Below are positions 7,652-13,974 of a stretch of DNA of 27,003 nt, piece by piece. The first letter of the stretch is position 1; each line of letters opens with the position of its first letter. The notes under the pieces are model-generated. The model searched no databases. It was not told the origin of the DNA and saw nothing but the letters and a program-made list of their open reading frames with translations. The stretch spans positions 1 through 27,003 of the forward strand of contig JAFXWI010000082.1 in NCBI GenBank assembly GCA_017542915.1, written 5' to 3'. Made by a program: the position numbers and the translations under genes. This DNA comes from Paludibacteraceae bacterium. Lineage in GTDB: Bacteria; Bacteroidota; Bacteroidia; Bacteroidales; Paludibacteraceae.

Positions 7652-8575
7652 CTACCATCTTCCTCCGGCTCCTCCGCCGAAGGTGGAACCGCCGCCCCAA
7701 GAGCCGCCTCCGCTGAAACTGCTGCCTCCTCCGCCACCACCGGAGATATAGACCGTGTGGGAGCGTTTAGGGATGATGAACGGCAGGACGAACACGTTTC
7801 CGCAATGGAGACACCGATAGGTTCGTTCGCCTTGTCCTTCGCGGGAATACGTAGCGGTTGTGAGGATACGCTCGTGTACGGCGTGCGCGTTACGTTTGCC
7901 GCATTTGGGGCAACGCTTGACGGATGACCACCAGCCCATGAAGAAGATGAGCAGGATCACCGCTAACAGCACAGCGAGGATGGTGATGATCTCGCCGGTC
8001 GTCATCTCTTCTTCGTCGGCGTACTGTCCTCGGTTGGTGACCGAACGGATGGAGAGCAGCTCTTCCGGCACGTCTCCGTCTGTGCATATCTCGTATATAC
8101 GCAGGGCGCCCAGACACAGACCACCGCCGTAGTCTCCTGCTTGAAAAGCAGGGATCATATCGTCATGGATGATCTGCGAACAACGGGCATCGGGCAACAC
8201 GCCTTCTATACCAACGCCGGTCATGATCCGGATGTCATGACTCTCCTCCACGAAGAGAATGAGCACGCCGGTGTTCTGTCCTTTCCTGCCTATGCCCCAA
8301 CGCTGGAAGAGCTCGTACGCAAAATCGAACGCTTCAGCATCTCCGATGGACTCGAGGGCTACGATGCACATCTCCACATGCGTAGCGGCATCGAGCCTCT
8401 CAGCGCAGCTGTTGAGCCACACGACGTCCGAATCCGCTAACAGCGCATCGGGGTTAGCGACATAGAAACCCTGACCCTCTGTCTTGGGATCAGGAACCGT
8501 AGAGGGCGTATAAACAGCCGCCTGAACGACCGTTACCATCCACAATGCGATATATATTCCTATTCGTCGAAGCAT
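7652..8575 (-). CDS. TPM-domain protein with C-terminal zinc ribbon and Gly/Ser tail
   Basis: The 307-residue protein has a signal peptide (about 1-20), an extracytoplasmic TPM domain (about 20-165; NTGVLILFVE at 101-110 and RIMTGVGIEGVLPDA at 116-130 are hallmarks), a membrane segment at about 196-216, then CPKC (222-225) and CLHC (255-258), a likely cytoplasmic zinc ribbon, and a tail made mostly of Gly and Ser. TPM domains occur in Psb32 and MOLO-1-type proteins; the bacterial role is unclear. Pairing with lemA is a conserved association. I choose the ATG at 8575 over 8626 because the -7 box (8596-8603) lies between them and the protein then starts with a clean signal peptide. Confidence 0.88.
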   Translation of the reverse strand: MLRRIGIYIALWMVTVVQAAVYTPSTVPDPKTEGQGFYVANPDALLADSDVVWLNSCAERLDAATHVEMCIVALESIGDAEAFDFAYELFQRWGIGRKGQNTGVLILFVEESHDIRIMTGVGIEGVLPDARCSQIIHDDMIPAFQAGDYGGGLCLGALRIYEICTDGDVPEELLSIRSVTNRGQYADEEEMTTGEIITILAVLLAVILLIFFMGWWSSVKRCPKCGKRNAHAVHERILTTATYSREGQGERTYRCLHCGNVFVLPFIIPKRSHTVYISGGGGGGSSFSGGGSWGGGSTFGGGAGGRW

Positions 8576-8595
8576 GTGTTCCAACTTTTGCGGTG

Positions 8596-8627
8596 CAAAA
8601 GTACTAAAAAAAATTGACATATGCAAA
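8596..8627 (-). promoter_or_regulatory. Promoter of the TPM-lemA-hflX-hpt-mutase unit
   Basis: TTTG (8624-8627), 20 bases, TACTTTTG (8596-8603) on the minus strand; an exact consensus match. Transcription should start near 8589, about 14 bases before the ATG. The -33 box is the end of the T run of the rpsO terminator. Confidence 0.85.
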
Positions 8628-8649
8628 AAAAAAACGCCCTAATGGACGT
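8625..8649 (-). terminator. Rho-independent terminator of rpsO
   Basis: On the minus strand ACGTCC-ATTA-GGGCGT (8634-8649) forms a 6-bp stem with one T-G pair, extendable by A-T pairs, followed by about ten T. It lies about 75 bases after the rpsO stop. The T run continues into the promoter of the next gene. Confidence 0.8.
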
Positions 8650-8686
8650 TTTTTTGTTTTTTTCGTACTTTTCAGTGTTTTCGCCC

Positions 8687-8703
8687 TTACGTAAAATACG
8701 TAA
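8687..8703. other. Perfect inverted repeat in the rpsO 3' region
   Basis: TTACGTA-AAA-TACGTAA, a 7-bp perfect inverted repeat with a 3-base loop, lies between the rpsO stop codon and its terminator. It is followed by no T run, so it is either an RNA 3'-end structure or a protein-binding site. TACGTAA-type words recur nearby at 8714-8720 (GACGTAA). Confidence 0.45.
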
Positions 8704-8724
8704 ATGACGAAATCGACGTAAAAA

Positions 8725-8994
8725 TTACTTACGGATGCCAAGCTCTTTGATGATGGCACGATAGCGCTCGATGTCTTTAGCCTTCAGGTAATCCAACATA
8801 CGACGACGCTTACCAACGAGGGAGGTCAGTGCGCGCTCGGTACCGAAGTCCTTGCGGTTCTCCTTGAGGTGCTCAGTCAAGTGGTTGATACGGAAGGTGA
8901 AGAGGGCGATTTGGCTCTCTGCAGAACCGGTGTTCTTAGCGTCTTTGCCATACTTAGCAAAAAGCTCTGCTTTTTTCTCAGATGTTAAATACAT
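8725..8994 (-). CDS. rpsO: 30S ribosomal protein S15
   Basis: The 89-residue protein is full length and collinear with S15: GSAESQIALFTFRINHLTEHL (about 23-43, first residues of helices 1 and 2), KDFGTERALTSLVGKRRRMLDYL and IKELGIRK at the end. S15 binds the three-way junction of 16S helices 20-22 early in 30S assembly. It is a single-gene unit with its own promoter (9130-9161), a leader of about 130 bases and a terminator. The leader carries a 9-bp hairpin that could serve S15 autoregulation. Confidence 0.97.
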   Translation of the reverse strand: MYLTSEKKAELFAKYGKDAKNTGSAESQIALFTFRINHLTEHLKENRKDFGTERALTSLVGKRRRMLDYLKAKDIERYRAIIKELGIRK

Positions 8995-9005
8995 AATTTA
9001 ATGTG

Positions 9006-9033
9006 TCGTTGGTCATTTGTCATTGGTCGTTAG
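9006..9033. repeat. Heptanucleotide array (TCATTGG type, 4 units) in the rpsO leader
   Basis: Units TCGTTGG, TCATTTG, TCATTGG, TCGTTAG run from 9006 to 9033, transcribed as part of the rpsO 5' untranslated region and ending 11 bases before the start codon. A small hairpin CCATTT-AAC-AAATGG (9035-9049) abuts it. Confidence 0.8.
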
Positions 9034-9062
9034 ACCATTTAACAAATGGGAGTTAAACAATG

Positions 9063-9099
9063 GTGGCAAAGCATCATACGTGTATCAAAACTTCGCCAC
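9063..9099 (-). promoter_or_regulatory. Hairpin in the rpsO leader, possible S15 autoregulatory site
   Basis: The transcript strand has GTGGCGAAG (9099-9091) pairing with CTTTGCCAC (9071-9063) through nine pairs including one G-U. The 19-base loop holds a smaller ATAC/GTAT stem. S15 controls its own mRNA in several phyla through unrelated leader structures, so a role here is reasonable but inferred. Confidence 0.5.
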
Positions 9100-9129
9100 A
9101 TTTAGTGCGCTTTTTCACGAAAAAGCCTG

Positions 9130-9161
9130 CAAAATTACTGCTTTTTTTTGAATTGACCAAA
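9130..9161 (-). promoter_or_regulatory. Promoter of rpsO
   Basis: TTTG (9158-9161), 20 bases, TAATTTTG (9130-9137). The spacer is almost identical to that of the tRNA-Leu promoter, including TCAATTC-A8-GCA. Transcription should start near 9123. Confidence 0.85.
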
Positions 9162-9188
9162 TATTTTGGCAAAAATCTTCTATTTTAT

Positions 9189-10073
9189 TTACTTTTTTAT
9201 CTGAAATGGGAACGAACCGATGAGATTTCCGTCGCAGAAGAAGTCAATAGTATAAAATCCTGCTACGATACTCTCCATAGGCCAGTAGCAAGTGCCGTTG
9301 TACTCGTCTCCCGTGTATTCAATCTGGCTGGAGAGGGTATAAGGCACCTCGCCGCTCTCAAAGGGAAAGACATGTTCTTCGCTCTCGCCCAGCAGGTTGC
9401 CGTTCGGGTCGATGATACGGATATACAGGTCTTTGAGACCGGGTGTACAGGTGATGTTTTTCGCAATGGAGTAGTCAAACTGCAGTTTGCGGATGTGACT
9501 GGTTATGCGTGTTTTCTTGTCCTTCTTATTGAGAGGTGTGTGTACGCATGAGGTGACTTCGAGCATGGAAGCACGTGAGACGGTCTCAGAGAGTTGAGAG
9601 TTTAGAGTTGAGAGTTGAGAGTTTTGCTCCTTGAACTGCCGGTTCTCCCGACGGACTTGTATGTTCTCTTCCGTCAGACGTGCGTTGGTGGCGTTGAGGC
9701 TGTCTATCTGACGCACATAATCTTTCATGACAGCACGAACGGTAGCGAGCTCTTTCTTGAGTTCGGCTATACGGCGTGCATTGGAAGCTTTGGTGTGACG
9801 CAGCTCTTCGAGCAAGTCCTGCACACGTTGTTGCTCACGGCTCAGCAGGTCTTGCAGACTGTCGTTACGGATATCCATCTGCTGATAGCCGTCAAACTGG
9901 ATAGCCAAGTCTTCGTATTCTTCTTGCAGCTCCTCTTTCTCGATGGTCATCTGCTCCACTATCTCGTTCAGGTCATGACGCTGGCTGAGGTTCCACCACA
10001 TTAATCCGGCGATGATAACCAGCAGGACGATGATCCAAATGAGTTGGTTTTTGTTGTTCTGTATATTGCTCAT
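9189..10073 (-). CDS. Membrane-anchored coiled-coil protein of unknown function
   Basis: The 294-residue protein has a short polar N-terminus, one membrane segment (about 11-29), a long Glu/Gln/Lys/Arg-rich coiled coil (about 33-170) and a C-terminal domain of about 110 residues rich in strands (LYIRIIDPNGNLLG, GFYTIDFFCDG). No cleavage site is obvious, so it is probably an anchored protein with most of its mass in the periplasm. I recognise no named family. The coiled coil includes NSQLSTL-NSQLSET, coded by a heptanucleotide array. The start overlaps the murF stop by four bases (ATGA), so it is translationally coupled to murF and may serve envelope growth. It is the last gene of the long envelope unit. 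Confidence 0.82.
   Translation of the reverse strand: MSNIQNNKNQLIWIIVLLVIIAGLMWWNLSQRHDLNEIVEQMTIEKEELQEEYEDLAIQFDGYQQMDIRNDSLQDLLSREQQRVQDLLEELRHTKASNARRIAELKKELATVRAVMKDYVRQIDSLNATNARLTEENIQVRRENRQFKEQNSQLSTLNSQLSETVSRASMLEVTSCVHTPLNKKDKKTRITSHIRKLQFDYSIAKNITCTPGLKDLYIRIIDPNGNLLGESEEHVFPFESGEVPYTLSSQIEYTGDEYNGTCYWPMESIVAGFYTIDFFCDGNLIGSFPFQIKK
9589..9623 (-). repeat. Heptanucleotide array (GAGAGTT on plus strand, 5 units) inside the coiled-coil gene
   Basis: Five units: GAGAGTT, GAGAGTT, TAGAGTT, GAGAGTT, GAGAGTT. The coding strand (AACTCTC) has no stop in any frame and gives a repeated NSQLSTL-like heptapeptide inside the predicted coiled coil. Confidence 0.92.
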
Positions 10074-11278
10074 AATAAAGGAATTACTTTTTCTAATTGG
10101 TTACTACGACTGCCTTTGAGCAGGATGCGGTAGCCTTGGAGAGGCTCCTGACGCAAGTGCTCGCAAAGGGCTTCTACGTTCTCAAAGACAGGGTAAGGAG
10201 CGGTCGTCTCTTGGTACTCATTGCCAACGAGAAGCACCTTGTCGGCTTTGCGTTCCAAGAGCATGTTGACGATGTTCTGATGCTCCAAATGGGAGTATTC
10301 GCCCAGTTCGCGCATGGCGCCTAAGATATACGCTTCCTTGGTACTTAGTACTTTGTCCCTTTGTCCTTTGTCAAACGCTTCTATCGCAGCCTGCATGGAG
10401 GTGGGGTTGGCGTTATAGGCATCCACCACCACGGTGTTGTGCTCACTTTGCATCAGTTGCGAGCGGTTGTTGGAGGGCACATAAGCGCGGATAGCAGCCA
10501 GCGCCGCCTCTTCGCTCACACCGAAATAGCGTCCCACACAGATAGCTGCCGAGACGTTCTCGGCATTGTAACCGCCCACCAAATGGGTGTCGGAAGGCAT
10601 CGTACCCGTGTGGTAATTGACAATGGACAATGGACCATGGACAATGGACCGTTGAGAGTCCTCTAACATCTTTGCCAGATACGGGTTATCGGCATTGCGG
10701 AAGATAGTGCCGTTATGGGCAACGAGGAAATCGTACAACTCCCGTTTGGTGGCTTGTACGCCTTCGAACGAACCGAAACCCTGCAGATGAGCCCGACCGA
10801 CGTTGGTGATCAGGCCGCAGGTCGGTTCCGCTATCTCCACCAACTCTTGGATGTCCCCCGGGTGCGAGGCGCCCATCTCCACAATCGCCAGCTCGTGCGC
10901 GCGCGTCATACTTAATAAGGTGAGCGGCACTCCGAGTTGGTTATTGAGGTTGCCTTGGGTATAGTAGATCTTATACTTGGTACTCAGTACCGCAGCTGTC
11001 AGTTCCTTGGTGGTCGTCTTGCCGTTCGTACCAGTGATGCCGATAATAGGTATCCCTAATTGACGCCGCCATGCGCGAGCTAAGTCTTGCAACTCCGCCA
11101 AGGCGTTCTCGCCCGAGATGATGTACGCGGCTCCTTGTGCTTTCGCTTGCTCCACGAAGTCGTTACCGTCAAAATGCTCTCCTTTGAGTGCAACAAAGAT
11201 GCAGCCGGAAGTGACCTTCCGGCTATCTGTCGTTACGTGCAAGGATTCTTTATTTCTTATTAGGAAGTTCCAGTCCAT
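10070..11278 (-). CDS. murF: UDP-N-acetylmuramoyl-tripeptide--D-alanyl-D-alanine ligase, somewhat short
   Basis: MurF adds D-Ala-D-Ala to the UDP-MurNAc-tripeptide in the cytoplasm, the last soluble step of precursor synthesis. In 402 residues I see the N-terminal VTTDSRKV (15-22), P-loop GTNGKTT (83-89), the EMGASHPGDI segment (134-143), NVGRAHLQGFGS (159-170), and DAYNANPTSM (286-295). Two heptanucleotide arrays lie in the frame: one codes about residues 208-222, the other about 302-314. Between NPYL and THLVGGYNAEN the protein seems 15-20 residues shorter than Bacteroides MurF as I remember it, suggesting that the first array replaced part of the central domain. The start overlaps the MFS gene by 29 bases. 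Confidence 0.92.
   Translation of the reverse strand: MDWNFLIRNKESLHVTTDSRKVTSGCIFVALKGEHFDGNDFVEQAKAQGAAYIISGENALAELQDLARAWRRQLGIPIIGITGTNGKTTTKELTAAVLSTKYKIYYTQGNLNNQLGVPLTLLSMTRAHELAIVEMGASHPGDIQELVEIAEPTCGLITNVGRAHLQGFGSFEGVQATKRELYDFLVAHNGTIFRNADNPYLAKMLEDSQRSIVHGPLSIVNYHTGTMPSDTHLVGGYNAENVSAAICVGRYFGVSEEAALAAIRAYVPSNNRSQLMQSEHNTVVVDAYNANPTSMQAAIEAFDKGQRDKVLSTKEAYILGAMRELGEYSHLEHQNIVNMLLERKADKVLLVGNEYQETTAPYPVFENVEALCEHLRQEPLQGYRILLKGSRSNQLEKVIPLL
10343..10371 (-). repeat. Heptanucleotide array (CCTTTGT type, 4 units) inside murF
   Basis: Units ACTTAGT, ACTTTGT, CCCTTTGT (8 bases), CCTTTGT on the plus strand. On the coding strand they give DKGQRDKVLSTK, close to the SDKGQSTK that the same family makes in HflX. 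Confidence 0.82.
10614..10655 (-). repeat. Heptanucleotide array (CAATGGA, 6 units) inside murF
   Basis: Units TAATTGA, CAATGGA, CAATGGA, CCATGGA, CAATGGA, CCGTTGA. The coding strand gives SIVHGPL-SIVNYHT, a seven-residue repeat, at the point where MurF appears to lack part of its central domain. Confidence 0.9.
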
Positions 11279-12620
11279 AGTTTTTACGTTTGTCTTCGAT
11301 CTTGAGTGCGAGGCTTAAGAGGAACGCGAGGACGCCGAAGGACGCAAAGACAATCATCGGTACAAGGTAGCCGTTGGTAGCCACACGCAGTTTACCGATG
11401 AGCAGCGGCACAAGGCACAGACCGATGTTTTGCACCCAGAAAATGAGGCAGTAAGCCGAGCCCAGCACTTTCTCGTCGATGATCTTCGGCACAGAGGGCC
11501 ACATGGATGCAGGCACGAGCGAGAAGCTGACACCAAGCACGAGGATCGTGATCAGGGCAAGGGTCTTGCTCGGGTACGCAGGCAGCACGAAAGCGAAGAC
11601 GCTATGGCACGCAATCATAATGATAGCGCCAAGGAGCATCATAGACGCACCTTTACCTTTGTAATCGATGAACGCACCGAGGAAAGGCGTCAGAACCATA
11701 GCGAGTATCGGGAACCATTTGAAGAGTCCTGCTGCCTCGGCATTGGAGATAGAAAGGGTCTCTTCGAGGAAGTTTGTAGCGAAACGCTGGAAGGGGAAGA
11801 TAGCGGAGTAGTAGAGCACGCAAAGGAGCGCTACGATCCAGAACATCTTCGACTTGAAGATCTGTCCGAGGTCAGAGATATGGAATTCCTCCTCCGGATC
11901 TTTCTCGGCAGTCGTTTCTCCGATAGCCACGAGTTGGTTGTCAAAGCGTACATCCATGATGGTGAACACAAAGAAATTGAGCAAACCAATTACGAGGAGC
12001 AGCGAAGCGAAGAGCAGCGGAGCGGTCACGGAGTTGACACCGTTGACTGCAAACTGCTCGCTGAAAAGCGGAGCAAGCCACATCGCAGCGAAGACACCGA
12101 GACGAGCTATCGCCATCTCCAAGCCCATTGCGAGTGCCATCTCTTTGCCTTTGAACCACTTAGCAAGGATCTTGCTGACGGTAGTACCCGCCATCTCGCA
12201 TCCGCAACCGAAGATCATAAATCCGAACATCGCCAGTTTGGCGCTACCGGGCATGGAAGGCCACCAAGAGTTCAGCCACTCTACCGTGTTGGCTTCGGGC
12301 CACGAGATGCCCCAGTATTTGATAGCTGCTCCAATAACCATGAGGCTGGCAGAGAGCAGACCGGTGAAACGGACTCCCATCTTATCGAGGATGATACCTG
12401 CGAGGATGAGGAAACCGAAGACGTTGAGCAAGTACTCGCCAGCTGCGTAAGTACCGAAATCACCGCGATCCCAGTTGAGGTTTTGCTCCAAGAGCGAAGC
12501 GAGGGGCGAGAGGATGTCCACGAACATATATGCAAAGAACATCATCGAAGCCACCAGCACTAATACCGCCCAGCGTGCTACCGCGTTATCGCGAAGAGTT
12601 GTTTGAAGTTTTTCTACCAT
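11250..12620 (-). CDS. Major facilitator superfamily transporter
   Basis: The 456-residue protein has about twelve hydrophobic segments in two halves separated by a charged central loop (about 224-250, TTAEKDPEEEFHISDL). Features of the superfamily include GIILDKMGVRFTG in the loop after helix 2 (motif A-like) and FIDYKGKG in the equivalent loop of the second half. It resembles an uncharacterised Bacteroidota MFS group; no substrate can be named. The ATG at 12620 is ahead of a basic N-terminus and a first helix at about 17-38. It overlaps the small ORF upstream and murF downstream, so it is part of the envelope unit. A link to peptide or wall-fragment recycling is only guesswork from context. 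Confidence 0.88.
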   Translation of the reverse strand: MVEKLQTTLRDNAVARWAVLVLVASMMFFAYMFVDILSPLASLLEQNLNWDRGDFGTYAAGEYLLNVFGFLILAGIILDKMGVRFTGLLSASLMVIGAAIKYWGISWPEANTVEWLNSWWPSMPGSAKLAMFGFMIFGCGCEMAGTTVSKILAKWFKGKEMALAMGLEMAIARLGVFAAMWLAPLFSEQFAVNGVNSVTAPLLFASLLLVIGLLNFFVFTIMDVRFDNQLVAIGETTAEKDPEEEFHISDLGQIFKSKMFWIVALLCVLYYSAIFPFQRFATNFLEETLSISNAEAAGLFKWFPILAMVLTPFLGAFIDYKGKGASMMLLGAIIMIACHSVFAFVLPAYPSKTLALITILVLGVSFSLVPASMWPSVPKIIDEKVLGSAYCLIFWVQNIGLCLVPLLIGKLRVATNGYLVPMIVFASFGVLAFLLSLALKIEDKRKNYGLELPNKK

Positions 12621-12711
12621 ACTTATAGGAATATGAATTTTTCTTTTTTAGCCATTCCGCTTTCTTCTTTTCGTATTCGGCGTAATGGCTTTCCAAATAG
12701 CCGTCAGCCAT
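12586..12711 (-). CDS. Small basic protein, 41 residues, unknown
   Basis: An ATG at 12711 opens a 41-codon frame that starts MADGYLESHYAEYEKKKAEW and continues LKKKNS, ending at TAA 12586-12588. The strongly charged amphipathic helix and the MAD-YLE start look like a genuine small protein rather than random sequence, and I have a vague memory of similar short Bacteroidota ORFs, which I cannot check. It fits between ompH (stop 12750) and the MFS gene, overlapping the latter by 35 bases in another frame. If it is not a gene, the 129-base gap between ompH and the MFS gene would be the widest but one in the unit. Confidence 0.5.
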   Translation of the reverse strand: MADGYLESHYAEYEKKKAEWLKKKNSYSYKYGRKTSNNSSR

Positions 12712-12718
12712 AGATAAA

Positions 12719-12747
12719 TGTACAAAGTGTCAATGTACGATGTACAA
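12719..12747. repeat. Heptanucleotide array (TGTACAA type, 4 units), intergenic
   Basis: Units TGTACAA, AGTGTCAA (8 bases), TGTACGA, TGTACAA fill the gap between the ompH stop (12750) and the small ORF start (12711). Confidence 0.75.
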
Positions 12748-12749
12748 TT

Positions 12750-13241
12750 TTACTTAATACCCAATTCTTTCTTGACAGAGGGCGTAACATCGACAGCATC
12801 GGTGCTAATGAACGCCATGGCAGCGGAGTCGAAGATATAGGTGTAGCCCTCACGCTCGCCGACTGCTTTGATCGCTTTGACCATGCGCTCGTGAATAGGA
12901 GCCAACAAGTCCTGTTGTTTCTTCTGGATGTCCTGCTCAGCGGTCTGATAGAAGAGTTGGATACGCTGCTGCATCTCTTGGAGTTCCTGCTGACGGATCT
13001 GCTTGATAGCGTCCGCCATGGTAGCCTCCTGCGCTTGGTAGTCTTGGTACTTCTTCTGGATCTCCTCGTTCATGGAAGCCAACTGCGACTCATACTGTGC
13101 GTTGATGGTATCCATTTTGAGTTTTACTTGTGCCATCTCCGGCATCTGAGCGAAGAACTCCTGCTGGTTGATGTAACCGAATTTTTGTGCGCTGGCGAGC
13201 ATAGGCAAAACCAGCATCATTGCAATAATAATCTTTTTCAT
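12750..13241 (-). CDS. OmpH/Skp-family periplasmic chaperone (second copy)
   Basis: The 163-residue protein starts with a Sec signal peptide (MKKIIIAMMLVLPMLASA, cleavage after about 18), then QKFGYINQQEFFAQMPE, which is the conserved N-terminal strand of the family, a long helical Gln/Glu/Lys-rich hairpin (about 40-120), and a C-terminal strand region (YTYIFDSAAMAFIS). Skp/OmpH trimers hold unfolded outer-membrane proteins in the periplasm for delivery to BamA. It lies two genes after bamA in a tandem pair with the first copy, an arrangement common in Bacteroidota. The two copies differ widely, so the duplication is old. Confidence 0.92.
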   Translation of the reverse strand: MKKIIIAMMLVLPMLASAQKFGYINQQEFFAQMPEMAQVKLKMDTINAQYESQLASMNEEIQKKYQDYQAQEATMADAIKQIRQQELQEMQQRIQLFYQTAEQDIQKKQQDLLAPIHERMVKAIKAVGEREGYTYIFDSAAMAFISTDAVDVTPSVKKELGIK

Positions 13242-13286
13242 TGTTGTATAGTTTTTTATCGTTATTTCGTGATTACGTGATTTTAA

Positions 13287-13363
13287 TGTTCCACGAGTCC
13301 GTGTTTAGTCCGTATTGCCTCCGTGTTTAGTCCGTTATGCTTCCGAGGCTTTTTTGTGGAACA
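13287..13363. repeat. Direct repeats enclosed by an inverted repeat, between the ompH genes
   Basis: TCCGTGTTTAGTCCGT occurs twice (13298-13313 and 13320-13335, a 22-base step). The pair is enclosed by an 8-bp inverted repeat, TGTTCCAC (13287-13294) with GTGGAACA (13356-13363). It fills most of the 133-base gap between the two ompH genes. No coding capacity; it could be a miniature mobile repeat or a messenger-stabilising structure. Confidence 0.6.
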
Positions 13364-13374
13364 ATGGGTCTTTA

Positions 13375-13908
13375 TTATTTCGCGCCGAGTTTGCGGAGCA
13401 CTTGGTCAGAGACGTCCAGTTTGGAGGACATATAGATGAGTGCGGGGTCGGCAGAGCGGTCTTTGACGAGGACAATACGTCTCTCGTTAGCGACCTCTTG
13501 GATAGCGTTATATACCTCATCCTGAATGGGTTTGATGAGCGCTTCGCGTTTCTTATAGAGCTCGCCCTCTTGACCGAAGTATTTGCGTTTGAGTTCGAGC
13601 ACTTCCTGCTCTTTCTTGACGATCTCCTGCTCGCGTTGCGTACGCATGTTTTCAGAAAGGAAGATCTGTTCCGTCTGATAGTTGGTCGCCATGACACGTG
13701 CTTCCTGCTGCGCGGCGTCGATCTCTTTCTGCCAGCGTTTGGAGAGCATAGTGAGCTGCTCGTTAGCCTGCTCGTACTGCGGCAGGTTCTTGAGGATGTA
13801 CTGCATATCGATATATGCTATCGGCTGCTCTTTGGCTGCAAAAGTCGTGCCACAAAGCAGCAGGGCTGCCATTAATAATGAATAATGAATAATGAATATC
13901 TTTTTCAT
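13375..13908 (-). CDS. OmpH/Skp-family periplasmic chaperone (first copy)
   Basis: The 177-residue protein has a signal peptide of about 24 residues ending in TTFA, then the family start (IAYIDMQYILKNLPQY, about 30-45), a long charged helical hairpin (about 45-140) and a C-terminal strand pair (RIVLVKDRSADPALIYMSS). Its likely job is holding unfolded outer-membrane proteins for BamA, coded just upstream. The signal peptide core IFIIHYSLL is encoded by a heptanucleotide array (13871-13896), so a repeat has been domesticated as an export signal. The start at 13908 is the only one giving a signal peptide. Confidence 0.92.
   Translation of the reverse strand: MKKIFIIHYSLLMAALLLCGTTFAAKEQPIAYIDMQYILKNLPQYEQANEQLTMLSKRWQKEIDAAQQEARVMATNYQTEQIFLSENMRTQREQEIVKKEQEVLELKRKYFGQEGELYKKREALIKPIQDEVYNAIQEVANERRIVLVKDRSADPALIYMSSKLDVSDQVLRKLGAK
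13871..13896 (-). repeat. Heptanucleotide array (TAATGAA on plus strand, 3 units plus partial) coding a signal peptide
   Basis: TAATGAA repeats at 13876-13896, preceded by a partial unit. The coding strand, TTCATTA, has no stop in any frame and gives hydrophobic IIHYSLL within the ompH signal peptide. Confidence 0.88.
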
Positions 13909-13912
13909 ATCT

Positions 13913-13974
13913 GGTCTTTTATCTTTTAGCAGCCTATGGCTGCGGTCTTTATTCTTTAAGCGAAGCGGTCTTTA
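13913..13974. repeat. Composite palindromic repeat between bamA and ompH
   Basis: GGTCTTT occurs at 13913, 13944 and 13967. Between the copies lie a perfect hairpin GCAGCC-TAT-GGCTGC (13929-13943) and GCGAAGCGGTC (13960-13970), the word also seen in hflX. The third copy includes the bamA stop codon (13972-13974), so the element starts exactly at the end of the gene. It fills the whole 63-base gap. Confidence 0.7.

Noticed and set aside
8576..8626. Upstream start of the TPM gene at 8626
   Set aside because: The -7 box lies downstream of it, so that ATG would not be transcribed.
9589..10655. CRISPR-like array
   Set aside because: Units are 7 bases without spacers; these are simple tandem repeats, and no cas gene is nearby.
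10070..11278. Frameshifted or broken murF
   Set aside because: The frame is open throughout and all ligase motifs are present; only a length difference in one region remains.
12750..13908. Recent duplication of ompH
   Set aside because: The two proteins share fold features but little sequence; tandem ompH genes are usual in the phylum.
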